Shown here: in pieces, positions 1-8,948 of the stretch
How the letters are laid out: every line of letters starts with the position of its first letter
Numbering within the stretch: position 1 is the first letter of the stretch
Assembly (NCBI GenBank): GCA_963704405.1
Contig: OY969903.1
Coordinates: 1,922,001-1,986,000 of the forward strand
Length of the DNA: 64,000 nucleotides
Reading direction: 5' to 3'
Source of the DNA: MFD01213-c1 sp963704405
Lineage (GTDB): Bacteria > Planctomycetota > Phycisphaerae > Tepidisphaerales > Tepidisphaeraceae
Notes under the pieces: generated by a model
Databases searched by the model: none
What the model was told of the DNA's origin: nothing
What the model saw: the letters and a program-made list of their open reading frames with translations, nothing else
Position numbers and translations under genes: made by a program

Positions 1-1
1 A

Positions 2-3000
2 AACAGCGCAGGCGCTCCGGTCATCAACAATGATACGACCGTCTCCATTGTCTCCGACAACCCCGATGGAGACCCCGCCCCCTGGCAACTGTGGCTTGTC
101 TCCTCGGCCGGCAGCAAATCTCTGCTGTCCAGCGGCGACAGCTCCGCCGGCACTGCCCCCAGCAATGGAGCAGAAGTGGCCACGCTGCATCCGTCGCTGC
201 TCGCCAATGGTTCCTATACGCTGCAATTGACCCTGCCCGATGGCACTGTCCAGGACAGCAAGTACATCAGCGTCGAAACTCAGCTCAAGCTGGGCAGCTT
301 GAATCTGCCATTCACAGACCTGCAGGTTGATGCGGCAGGCGGGACGCCGATCACGGTCACGCGCGTCTATGACTCAATGCAGGCCGGCGTTTCCGGAGAT
401 TTCGGCCCGGGCTGGCGCTTGGACATGTCCGACTCAACACTGCGGACAACCGTCACTCCGGCGATCGGCAAGAGCCAGAACAATTCAGGCATGCGCATGG
501 GCGACATCGTCTATATCACGACGCCCGGCGGCGGCGAGCAGGCGTTTCAATTCCTGCCTCAGCAGGACTCGATCGATCCGACGAATCCGCTGGCTGCTCT
601 TCTGCAAAACGTCATCAGCTATAAGCCGCAGTTTGTAGCGGTAGATGGCAGCCTGTCGAAGCTGGATGTGGCGATGAGCTACACCGATAACCTGGGAACA
701 ACCATTCCCATCGAACTGGAGCAGATTGACGGCGTCTTCTACGATGCCGCCAGCGGCGATGCCTATAACCCCGCCAGTTCCTCCCATCCTCTGGGATCGA
801 CCGGTCCGATCTTCGGCAACACCTACACCGTCACCAGCCGCACGGATAAGAGCGAATATGAGATCAACGCCGCCACCGGCGATTTAATCGAAGCCAAAGA
901 TGCCCAGGGCAACCTGACCGGCACCAGCGGCCCCGGTGGCGCTTCGGTCGCATTCCACCGCGATAGTTCCAGCCGCATTGATGGCGTGAAGCAGAGCGGC
1001 GACAGCACGTGGATTCGCTACGGCTATGATCCTGCCAGCGGCGACCTGATCGGCACGATTGATCGAGCGACCGGGCCCTCCGGCCAGGAGCTCAAGACCA
1101 CTTACTCTTATGCCAATCTCCTGGTCACGCCGTACAACGGCGCCGGCACGGTCTACGCCGTTCTCAGTTCCTCTGATGGTAAGGTGTGGGACACAACTAC
1201 AAATACTTTCGTCACGATCAACAACGCCAACTGGTCGCATTACGCGGTGCCGATGACCGGTGTAGGAACGTGGATGGATGGGACCGAATGGTATTCCGGT
1301 GCGGTGCCTGGTGCGATTCCATCGGGCACGGTTCTCAATGTCAGCTATCGTCTTCGGTCCGGTTCGGCTGCCGCTTCAACTGACACACAGGTCGACAGCG
1401 AATCCAACCGCTGGACCGCACAACAATCACACTATCTCAGCGGCATCGAAGACCCGCGTGGCGTACGGTCGCTGGCCGCCCAGTATGATCCCTCCGGCAA
1501 CGGCCAGCTTACACAGTTGTCGGATGCCACCGGCCAATCTGCGCCGGTGAGCAATGGCGGCGTGGTGGGCAAGAGCAAGGTCGTCACCGATCTGTCCGGC
1601 AACCAGAGCGAATCGGTCTACGACAACAACGGCAACGTCGTGCGGCAGATTCAGGCCGTCACCGTCAACGGAGTCATCACGAAGTACATCGTGACGGTCA
1701 GCAGCTATACCTACGGCAGCGATCCGGGGATGTCCGATGGATTGAACTTTGGCGTCACCAACCTGAACAAGCTCATCGGTCAAACCACTTGGCAGCCGTT
1801 CACGATCATGGCCCCCGATCCCAACGGACTGCGGTATACGCAAGCTCCGGTCACACAGGCGAGTGTGCTGTTAAATAAAGTGTTTGACCCCTCGACTGGC
1901 GAGTCAGCGAGTGATCCGAGTTTGTGGCTGCCGCAATCACAATCAATAACCGGAGCCAACGGTCAAACGCTCACGACGACCTTCGCTGACTATCACGCCG
2001 GCCATGCACAGATCGTGACCGATCCCTACATAAACATCACCTGGAGCAAGTACGACGATGCGGGGAACCTTCTGTGGACGATTGATCCAACGGGTGAGGC
2101 GACGATCTACACGTATAGCGATGGAAGCGACGGGAATCCTGCCGGATTACTGCTGACAAGTTCGCGGGCGACGACGACTGCGCCATCCTCTGGAGCAACA
2201 CGACCGACATCGCCGACGTGGACGAACCTGACGCTGATCAGCAGTAATGAATATTATCCTTCAACTGCCGCAGCGGGCACGGCCGGCCGCTTGAAGGATA
2301 CGATCACTTACAGCAGCAACACGCAGAGCCAGACGACGGATTATGTGTATGACTCCAAGGGCAATGTCGTCCTGACCTACGTCCCCAGGACGTGGAGCAA
2401 GTCCGATGGCTCAGCCGTCACGGGTTGGACCACCAGCGTCACGCAGTTCGACCTGACGGGCAGGACCACGGACACTTATTCTGGGACTTACATCGACAGC
2501 GGTGATGGCATCCTTCACTTCACCGTCACGCCAACCTCGTCCTCCACGGGCGTGGTCGCGATCAGCAACGCGATTTACAACGATGCCACCCAGTCGGGCA
2601 GCGGCGGAAGTGTGATTCATTCGAGTCACACGGATTTCAACGCCGCCGGTCAAACCGCCGACACGGTCGATCAATATGGTCGGCAAACCGTCAGTACGTA
2701 TGATGTGAATGGCCGCACGATCCGCACCGTCAATCCCGACGGAACCGAAACAAGGACAGTTTATGATGTGATGGGAAGAGTCACTTGGCAGACAGACACA
2801 TTCGTACCGGTCAATACCGATCTGACCAGCACCGCCAACGTCGCGAACGCAACGCACACGCTGTATGATTCGCTGGGACGGGCGTACATGACCGAGCGGT
2901 ACACCAACGTCGCCATCACGATCATTGCTGATATTGATGGCTTTACGAAGTCAATTGCGCCCACGGGTCTGAGCCAAAGTTCTTCTCAGTTCCTTTCCTA

Positions 3001-6000
3001 CACGCAGAGTTGGTTTGACGATCAGGGCCGGACCATCGAAACGCGCGACGCCTCTGGCCTCAAAACCGGAACGATTTACTACGCCAACGGCCAGGTGCAA
3101 TACTCAGGGCCGCTGACAAGCTCTGCCCCGGATGGCGGCCACTCCGGAGCCTTTACGACAAGCGACTTTGCTTCCAAGACCCAATATCTGTATGACCAGA
3201 TCGACAGCGGCAGTCAGCGGTATGACCGCGTGGTGGACGCCAATAATCACCACACCGACACGTACAAAGACAAGCTTGGACGGGTCGTCAAGACGATCTA
3301 CGATGACGGCTCCTTCACGCAGACGATCTACAGCGTGGGAGATCAGGCGATCAGTGGCTATTACGCGAGTGGCACAACGCTCCCAACAATCCCGGTTGGC
3401 GGCAGCGAAACGATTCAGATCGCCCAGCACAAATCAGCAGACACAAACGTGCCGTATACGATTGATGTCTACGATCGCGCCGGCAATCTGATCGCTGTCT
3501 CATCACCCGCCGTGGCCGATGCGCTCAACAGTGGAACAATGACTCGGCCTTACACACAGTATGCGTACAATGCCAGTGGCAATGAGATCACCCAAACGGA
3601 TGCTAAAAGCCATGTTACGACTTTTGCCTATGACGAGAGCGGCAACGAAGTCAGCCGTACGCTGCCGGACGGGGAGAAGGAGACGTTTACCTACAGCCAG
3701 CTTGGGCAGGAGTTGACGCACACCGACTTCAACGGCAACGTCGCAACGTACAGCTACATCAGCAGCGGCGTTCACGCCGCGGCATTGCAGCAGGTTGTGT
3801 ATGCAGGTGCCAGCGGGTCGGGTAAGGCCACGCAAACCGTGAGCTATACCTACGATGCTCTTGGACGCCAATTAACGATTGCCGATGCTTCTGGAACCAC
3901 AACCAATCACTATGATGCTCAAGGAAACCTGATTGAGCAGGACACGCCTGAAGGAAACATTCATTATGTGTTCAACCCGGCGACGGGCCGGCATACCGAG
4001 ACGTACACCGACTACACTGACACCGTGTATGACTACGACAGCCAAGGCCGCCTGTGGCACATCGCGGTCACCAAGCTCAACGGCACAACGCTTGTTATTC
4101 CATTGGTAACCACCGACCTATACGATGCGGCAGGGAATAAACTGACCGAAACCCTTCCCAGCGGCGAAGTCACGACATACACCTATGATGATCTCAATCG
4201 GCTGATAAATGTCCTGGAAAAGCAGGGTGCGACGACATTGTTCAGCGAGAGCTATGTACTGAACAACGACGGGACAAGGCATTCATCCCATGAAGTGCAG
4301 TTGCAGCCAGATACCACGACGGTGACGGTGGACACCACATGGATTTACGACGCCATGCAGCGGCTGGTCAGCGAGACCGTCACATCGACTGCTGCCAACC
4401 AAGGCTATACCGACACTTACTCCTATGACTTAGACTCGAACCGGATCAGCAAGCAGCACGTCACCACGGCGGGTACGGACACCACCACGTCAACGTACAA
4501 CGGCGACAACGAACTGACGCAGACGCTGGACAGCACCGCCGGGACGACGACGTTCGGATATGACGCCAACGGGAGTCAGACCAGCAGCACCAACGGCGGC
4601 GTGACGACGACCTACACGTATGACGTGCGCAACCGGCTGGCATCGGTGACGACCGGCGGCGTGACGACGACTTACGGCTACGATAATGACGGGAACCGGG
4701 TCAGCGAGACGACTTCCGGAACGACGACCTACTACCTGATCGACAAGAACAACCCGACCGGCTACCCGCAGGTGATCGAGCAGAAGTCGAGCCTGACGGG
4801 CGCGCCGAACGTCAGCTACATCTTTGGCAAGACGGTGATTGGGCAGGCCGACAGCAGCGGGAATGTCAGCTACTTCCTGACCGACGGCGGCGGCTCAACC
4901 CGCGCGCTGGTCAACTCATCCGGCGTGGTGACAGCGACGTTTAATTACGATGCCTTCGGCGACGCGATTGGATTCAATCCGGCCAGCGCCGGGGCGATCT
5001 TCCTGTACGGCGGCGACGGCATGTATGACGCGCCCAGCGGGCTGTACTTCCACGGCAGCGGAAGGCCGTCGGAGAACGCGCTGGATCGGTTCATCGAGGC
5101 CGACCCGCCCCAATACGGCGAGCAAAACCTGTACGTACTGGACAAAGCCAACCCGGTTAACGGCAACGATCCAACGGGGCATGAGTTCGAGATGATCGCG
5201 CCGATTCTGGAGTGGTCGGCCAGCGCGTTCCGCTCCATCGCGACCACCGCGCGCGGGTTCCAAGCGTCTTGGGGAGTTGGTCGGGAACTCACCAACTCGC
5301 TCAACTTCAACACCAGCGACCCGTTTGAGTTGGCGCAGCTCTCGCAGTTGTCAGAGCAATTGCAGATGCAGGACGTAATCAACGAGACACGCCGCGGCGT
5401 GGCGGTGGCCGACTACTCGGAGCTCATCGACTGGCAGGCCATCGACGCGACCTTTAATCTGAACGAGCAGATCATGCTCGATCTGGTGACGGCGTTCTCG
5501 TACGCGCAAGCGTGCTTCGCGGCCGGCACGCCGGTTGTCGTCGGCGTCAACCCCGACGGCAGTTACGTCACCAAAGCCATTGAGGACGTGCACGCCGGCG
5601 ATCGCGTCCTGGCCCGCGACGAGCGCAACGCGCAAGCGGACGCGCGGCTGCGGCGCGTTGAGGAAGTGTTCTCGCGCGAGACCGATCATCTGCGCGTGCT
5701 GACGGTCCAAGACCAGCAAGGTCAGCAGGCGACAATCCGCACGACCGACGGTCACCTGATCTGGGTTGCAGGCCGCGGCTGGACCAAGGCCGCGAAGCTG
5801 GAAGTTGGCGACCGGCTGTGCGACGCGCGCGGCAACGAGAGTGTCGTCTTGCTGTCCAATGAGCGGCAAGAGTTGGACGAGCCGGTACTCGTCTACACGT
5901 TCCGGGTTGAATCCGATCACACGTACTTCGTCTCGGACGCCGTGGGAACGGGCCGGCTGACGGCGTGGGTGCACAATACCTGTGGTGGCGCAAAGGCGCT

Positions 6001-6367
6001 GGAGGAAACGCTTCAGGAAGAGAAAGGCGTTGCGAACCAGTCGCAGGCAGAACGCGAGTTCTCGACGAACGGCAGGAACCGTATCGCGGATGCTGTCTTT
6101 GAAGGACCATCGGGACAGGCCGCTGGCGATGCCAAATACATCGGGAATTGGGAGGGTTCGATCTACAATCCCGAGAGCGCCGTCGGCAGCAAACCGTTCG
6201 CCAGCGAGGTTCGCGATGGGCTGGTTCAGCAGGCCCAGGATTACCTGTCGGAGTTTAAGACCGTGGAGTATTACTCGAACAGCCGGCAGTTCATCCAAAC
6301 CTACGCGCAAAAGTTCGAGGAGGCAGGCATCGACATGCGGCGCGTCACCTTCACGTACAGGCCATGA
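2..6367 (+). CDS. RHS/YD-repeat polymorphic toxin with C-terminal Hint domain and nuclease-like tip (5' partial)
   Basis: The frame is open from base 2, so the gene starts before the window; 2121 residues are visible. Dozens of YD-type repeats (YTYD.NGN, YDALGR, YDAFGD) form an RHS shell that in this family encloses a cargo domain. The shell closes near residues 1690-1730 with a core-like segment (GMYDAPSGLYFHG, then DPTGHEF). A pretoxin-type Hint domain follows at about 1838-1994: it opens with ACFAAGTPV, has a TxDGH block, and ends in WVHNTC, the usual autocleavage end. The last ~127 residues are a separate tip with NRIADAVF and GDAKY, which could be a D...xAK restriction-endonuclease-like active site; that is inference. 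The next gene starts 45 bp downstream, where an immunity gene is expected. RHS-Hint identity is secure; tip activity is uncertain. Confidence 0.93.
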   Translation, partial: NSAGAPVINNDTTVSIVSDNPDGDPAPWQLWLVSSAGSKSLLSSGDSSAGTAPSNGAEVATLHPSLLANGSYTLQLTLPDGTVQDSKYISVETQLKLGSLNLPFTDLQVDAAGGTPITVTRVYDSMQAGVSGDFGPGWRLDMSDSTLRTTVTPAIGKSQNNSGMRMGDIVYITTPGGGEQAFQFLPQQDSIDPTNPLAALLQNVISYKPQFVAVDGSLSKLDVAMSYTDNLGTTIPIELEQIDGVFYDAASGDAYNPASSSHPLGSTGPIFGNTYTVTSRTDKSEYEINAATGDLIEAKDAQGNLTGTSGPGGASVAFHRDSSSRIDGVKQSGDSTWIRYGYDPASGDLIGTIDRATGPSGQELKTTYSYANLLVTPYNGAGTVYAVLSSSDGKVWDTTTNTFVTINNANWSHYAVPMTGVGTWMDGTEWYSGAVPGAIPSGTVLNVSYRLRSGSAAASTDTQVDSESNRWTAQQSHYLSGIEDPRGVRSLAAQYDPSGNGQLTQLSDATGQSAPVSNGGVVGKSKVVTDLSGNQSESVYDNNGNVVRQIQAVTVNGVITKYIVTVSSYTYGSDPGMSDGLNFGVTNLNKLIGQTTWQPFTIMAPDPNGLRYTQAPVTQASVLLNKVFDPSTGESASDPSLWLPQSQSITGANGQTLTTTFADYHAGHAQIVTDPYINITWSKYDDAGNLLWTIDPTGEATIYTYSDGSDGNPAGLLLTSSRATTTAPSSGATRPTSPTWTNLTLISSNEYYPSTAAAGTAGRLKDTITYSSNTQSQTTDYVYDSKGNVVLTYVPRTWSKSDGSAVTGWTTSVTQFDLTGRTTDTYSGTYIDSGDGILHFTVTPTSSSTGVVAISNAIYNDATQSGSGGSVIHSSHTDFNAAGQTADTVDQYGRQTVSTYDVNGRTIRTVNPDGTETRTVYDVMGRVTWQTDTFVPVNTDLTSTANVANATHTLYDSLGRAYMTERYTNVAITIIADIDGFTKSIAPTGLSQSSSQFLSYTQSWFDDQGRTIETRDASGLKTGTIYYANGQVQYSGPLTSSAPDGGHSGAFTTSDFASKTQYLYDQIDSGSQRYDRVVDANNHHTDTYKDKLGRVVKTIYDDGSFTQTIYSVGDQAISGYYASGTTLPTIPVGGSETIQIAQHKSADTNVPYTIDVYDRAGNLIAVSSPAVADALNSGTMTRPYTQYAYNASGNEITQTDAKSHVTTFAYDESGNEVSRTLPDGEKETFTYSQLGQELTHTDFNGNVATYSYISSGVHAAALQQVVYAGASGSGKATQTVSYTYDALGRQLTIADASGTTTNHYDAQGNLIEQDTPEGNIHYVFNPATGRHTETYTDYTDTVYDYDSQGRLWHIAVTKLNGTTLVIPLVTTDLYDAAGNKLTETLPSGEVTTYTYDDLNRLINVLEKQGATTLFSESYVLNNDGTRHSSHEVQLQPDTTTVTVDTTWIYDAMQRLVSETVTSTAANQGYTDTYSYDLDSNRISKQHVTTAGTDTTTSTYNGDNELTQTLDSTAGTTTFGYDANGSQTSSTNGGVTTTYTYDVRNRLASVTTGGVTTTYGYDNDGNRVSETTSGTTTYYLIDKNNPTGYPQVIEQKSSLTGAPNVSYIFGKTVIGQADSSGNVSYFLTDGGGSTRALVNSSGVVTATFNYDAFGDAIGFNPASAGAIFLYGGDGMYDAPSGLYFHGSGRPSENALDRFIEADPPQYGEQNLYVLDKANPVNGNDPTGHEFEMIAPILEWSASAFRSIATTARGFQASWGVGRELTNSLNFNTSDPFELAQLSQLSEQLQMQDVINETRRGVAVADYSELIDWQAIDATFNLNEQIMLDLVTAFSYAQACFAAGTPVVVGVNPDGSYVTKAIEDVHAGDRVLARDERNAQADARLRRVEEVFSRETDHLRVLTVQDQQGQQATIRTTDGHLIWVAGRGWTKAAKLEVGDRLCDARGNESVVLLSNERQELDEPVLVYTFRVESDHTYFVSDAVGTGRLTAWVHNTCGGAKALEETLQEEKGVANQSQAEREFSTNGRNRIADAVFEGPSGQAAGDAKYIGNWEGSIYNPESAVGSKPFASEVRDGLVQQAQDYLSEFKTVEYYSNSRQFIQTYAQKFEEAGIDMRRVTFTYRP

Positions 6368-6412
6368 CAGTGGCGGCCGTTGCTTAACGAAGTCAGAGAC
6401 GGAGAGTTGTTC

Positions 6413-7285
6413 ATGAGCGCTGACCTGCATCTGCAAAGATTCGACCCGTCGAGCGACGACGGCCCGAGGCGGCCGGGCATCGTCGCCGATCTCGCTTCGC
6501 TTGCCCGGCGGGTGCTGGCTGACGAGGGCCAAGCCGACGCTGACGTTGAGACGGCGGCGGACGGCCAGACGGTCACGATTGACCTGGACGGCGGCACGGC
6601 CGAGTTGCACGCGACGCATGGCTCGTTCCCTCAGACGGCGCTGGACAGGACCGGGATCCGCTTGGCGTTCGAGGTCGCCAAGGAGGGGGACATGGCGATC
6701 GTCATCGAGGGTGGCAAGTACCGCGCGATCCTGACCGACCCGCGGCAGTGGGACTCGCTGCCGCCCGACTGGATCGAGGACCGCGCGCAGGCGCCGGTCT
6801 GCCGCTCGGCTGCGGAACTGGAGACGTTGCTTGGCGACTGGTTCGGCGTGCACGGCCGGTACGCGGACCGGATGCGCCGCGAGTTGAGTGAGCGAGAAGC
6901 GCCGCCGGCTAGTGTCGTTCCAGGGACACAGCCAGACGAAAGACGCGATCACATTTACGTACAGGCGAAGCCGCGCGAGACCGCAATAAAACACCTGCGC
7001 TCCGCCTCCAAATACTACCGGACGGCATACGAAGCTGGTGCGCAGGGCGTGCCAAAGTCCGGGGCGATCGGCGGTACTTCATGGTGGCTGGAAACGCCGA
7101 CCGGGGAGGCGTTTTATGCGCTTTGGGTCAGCGACGACAAGGTGGCTTGGTGGGAGATGGTGCGGAGTTACGCGCGCTCGACGGATCGCGCGGTCGGCCG
7201 GATCGTGAACGGGGACAAGTTCGTGCTGGACGACGGGCGGAGCTTCCCGCTGTCGGCCTGCACGTGCGCCAAGGTGAAGGAGTAA
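6413..7285 (+). CDS. Hypothetical protein, candidate immunity protein for the upstream RHS tip
   Basis: A 290-residue soluble protein without signal peptide or membrane segment. I chose ATG 6413 because GGAGAG lies about 7 bases upstream; a TTG at 6380 in the same frame would add 11 residues. The N-terminal half is acidic (DVETAADGQTVTIDLDGG), the middle is charged, and the C-terminal third is rich in aromatic residues (GGTSWWLETP, KVAWWEMV). I do not recognise a family. Its place directly after the toxin tip of an RHS gene, in the same direction and with a short gap, is the usual place for a cognate immunity protein, and its acidity would suit binding a nuclease. That role rests on position alone. 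Its GC-rich codon use matches the 3' end of the RHS gene, so toxin tip and partner may have arrived together. Confidence 0.6.
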   Translation: MSADLHLQRFDPSSDDGPRRPGIVADLASLARRVLADEGQADADVETAADGQTVTIDLDGGTAELHATHGSFPQTALDRTGIRLAFEVAKEGDMAIVIEGGKYRAILTDPRQWDSLPPDWIEDRAQAPVCRSAAELETLLGDWFGVHGRYADRMRRELSEREAPPASVVPGTQPDERRDHIYVQAKPRETAIKHLRSASKYYRTAYEAGAQGVPKSGAIGGTSWWLETPTGEAFYALWVSDDKVAWWEMVRSYARSTDRAVGRIVNGDKFVLDDGRSFPLSACTCAKVKE

Positions 7286-7290
7286 CAATC

Positions 7291-7512
7291 ATGTTCGGAT
7301 GGTGGCTGGGATTGCCGGCATGGCTGCGGATGGTGCTTGGCTTGGTGGTGCTGTTGATCGGCGGCGGGATCGTGCTGGCCGGGCTGACGGGCCACATTAT
7401 CGAGGGGCAACGGGTGTTCCCGAGGTTCAGCCTGATCCTGATCGGCCTGGGCTTCGCGATGATCGTGTTTGGCGGCAAGTCCGACAGCGAGCGTGGTGGC
7501 TATCACTTTTGA
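7291..7512 (+). CDS. Small two-helix membrane protein, hypothetical
   Basis: A 73-residue protein whose ATG follows the stop of the preceding gene by only a few bases, with GGTGAAGGAG as ribosome-binding region inside that gene's end. Two hydrophobic stretches, about residues 12-34 (VLGLVVLLIGGGIVLAG) and 48-62 (FSLILIGLGFAMIVFGG), predict an inner-membrane hairpin with short polar ends. No family was recognised. The tight spacing suggests co-transcription with the candidate immunity gene. It may be a second membrane-acting accessory of the toxin module or a passenger; the sequence does not decide between these. Confidence 0.6.
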   Translation: MFGWWLGLPAWLRMVLGLVVLLIGGGIVLAGLTGHIIEGQRVFPRFSLILIGLGFAMIVFGGKSDSERGGYHF

Positions 7513-7537
7513 ACTGGCATTGCAGGGAGAACACAGC

Positions 7538-7810
7538 ATGAAGAAGTACGAATATGATGCGTTCGGTAATCCGGTGAAGCCATTGAACGGCAAGCCGCGA
7601 CCGACAACGGCGGACACCGCACACCTGCACAGTGACGGCGTGTACGACCCGGCGCTGGCGCTGTATTACCAGCCGGTCCAGCCGCATAGCCCGTTGAGCG
7701 GTCTGTTTACCATCATGGACAATCACCCAGGCCCGATCCACGACCCTGCCAGCCTGACGAAGTTCCTGTACGCCGGCCACAGCCCGGTTGACTTCATCGA
7801 CCCGGCATAA
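7538..7810 (+). CDS. Orphan RHS C-terminal tip
   Basis: A 90-residue ORF starting at ATG 7538 after GCAGGGAG. It reads like the end of an RHS core without the repeats: YEYDAFGNPV, then DGVYDPALALYYQ, LFTIMDNHPGP, and finally DPASLTKFLYAGHSPVDFID. The full RHS gene upstream has the equivalent series YDAFGD, GMYDAPSGLYF, YVLDKANPVNGNDPTG. Orphan RHS tips downstream of an intact RHS gene are known reservoirs of alternative C-terminal ends that recombine into the main gene. This one ends right after the core motif, so no toxin tip is left on it. It has a start and ribosome-binding site, but whether it is made is unknown. Confidence 0.7.
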   Translation: MKKYEYDAFGNPVKPLNGKPRPTTADTAHLHSDGVYDPALALYYQPVQPHSPLSGLFTIMDNHPGPIHDPASLTKFLYAGHSPVDFIDPA

Positions 7811-7878
7811 CGGCTTCATCTCTCGCCATTGCGCCACAACAAACAGCATCACCATCGTCCCTGTAGCTCCGTCGCGTC

Positions 7879-7924
7879 GGCGTCGGCCCTCACCCAAAGA
7901 GCGCAGGCGCTGGGGGCCGACGCC
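7879..7924. repeat. GC-rich inverted repeat in the RHS intergenic region
   Basis: The arms GGCGTCGGCCC (7879-7889) and GGGCCGACGCC (7914-7924) are perfectly complementary over 11 bases. The 24-base loop contains a second small stem (AGCGC/GCGCT). No T-run follows, so it is more a REP-like hairpin than a terminator. The surrounding 7811-8025 shows no convincing gene. Confidence 0.5.
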
Positions 7925-8025
7925 GGGGCGATGGAGTGGAAGGGACGATGAGCGAAGGTACTCCCTTCGCTCCCTGTCAGCTCTGGAGCCGAGGCTGAGG
8001 TCGCTTTGTCTGTGCCTCTTTCTGC

Positions 8026-8798
8026 GCACTCATCCGCCTATATGACCCAGCCACCGGCCGGCAGATCCGCACCTGGACGAGCAACAACGACACGGTTTAC
8101 ACCTATGACGCCCAGGGAAGACTGGCACACACCTACACGCTCAAACTCAACGGTACTATCTATGCCACGTTCAGTTCATGGAACGCGACAACCCATCAGC
8201 CGGTGTACACCAGCAGCACGCCTCTGGACACGGCGTATACTTATGACCTGAATGGCAATCTCTACACCGACGCTCAGCCGGACGGCTACACAACCACCTA
8301 CGTCTACGATAACCTGAACCGCCTGACGCTGGAGACAGTCAAGCACGGAACCACTCTGGTGGAAACCTTCAACTACAACTCGGGCAGCCTGCCTCTGCGA
8401 GCCGACGGCCTGCGCCAAGGCGTGATCGACACCCGCTACGAATCCAACGGCACGACGATCCACTCGCAAACCACCACGGTATGGGTGTATGACAACGATG
8501 GGCGACTGACCGATGAAACCCTGACGGTGCAAACCACCGCCAGCGACACGCCCATCGCTTATCACGACCACTTCACGTTTGATCTGGCGAATAACCGGAT
8601 GGAAGAGGACACCACCGGCGGCGACAGCGGCACCGGCGTAGTGACCCACAGCTACAACGGAAATGACCAATTGCTGCATGAGACTCGAACCGGAGCGAAT
8701 GCGTATCAAATCGACTATGGGCACTACGCCGGATCGACGTTCATCAAGGGATACGACGCCAACGGCTTCCGGATCGAGTCGCATCGCACCGGGGAGAT
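8026..8798 (+). pseudogene. RHS repeat fragment, both ends missing
   Basis: The frame from about 8026 reads ALIRLYDPATGRQIRTW and then regular YD repeats (YTYDAQGRLAHTY, YTYDLNGNLYTD, YVYDNLNRLTLE, WVYDNDGRLTDE, SYNGNDQLLHE, YDANGFRIESHR). An in-frame stop at 7996-7998 and the absence of a proper start show that the 5' end is lost. The RHS reading ends near 8798, where a different protein begins in another frame. It is therefore an internal piece of an RHS gene without core end or tip. It shares the repeat style of the giant RHS gene 2 kb upstream but is not a simple copy of its end. Confidence 0.8.
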
Positions 8799-8948
8799 AC
8801 CGGCAACTTCATCAACGCCGGCTGGAAGTATCTAACCCAGCGCGCCAATCTGCGGCGTCACACCGGGCCTGACAGTCGCATCAACGTGATCTGGTGCGAT
8901 GAGGCCCAACAGTTCGTCAATAGCTTCGCCAACTCGATTCCCACGTAG
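8799..8948 (+). pseudogene. Fragment of a conjugative coupling-protein ATPase (TraD/TraG type)
   Basis: Immediately after the RHS fragment, in a different frame, about 49 residues read TGNFINAGWKYLTQRANL, then RINVIWCDEAQQFVNSFAN and a stop. VIWCDEAQQF is a Walker B segment (four hydrophobics, D, E) in the form found in type IV secretion coupling ATPases. The P-loop half and everything after the Walker B are missing. The piece fits with the trb remnants at 13.6-14.7 kb, on the other strand, as debris of one or more conjugative elements. Identification rests on this short motif block. Confidence 0.6.

Noticed and set aside
4461..4700. Tandem repeats in the RHS gene as a possible CRISPR array
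   Set aside because: The repeats (GGCGTGACGACGACCTACAC-type) are coding YD repeats of uneven spacing, with no unique spacers and no cas genes.
5351..6994. 547-residue minus-strand ORF opposite the RHS tip and candidate immunity gene
   Set aside because: It is Arg/Ala/Leu-rich with no start context, and it is the mirror of GC-rich coding sequence on the + strand. The + strand genes explain the region.
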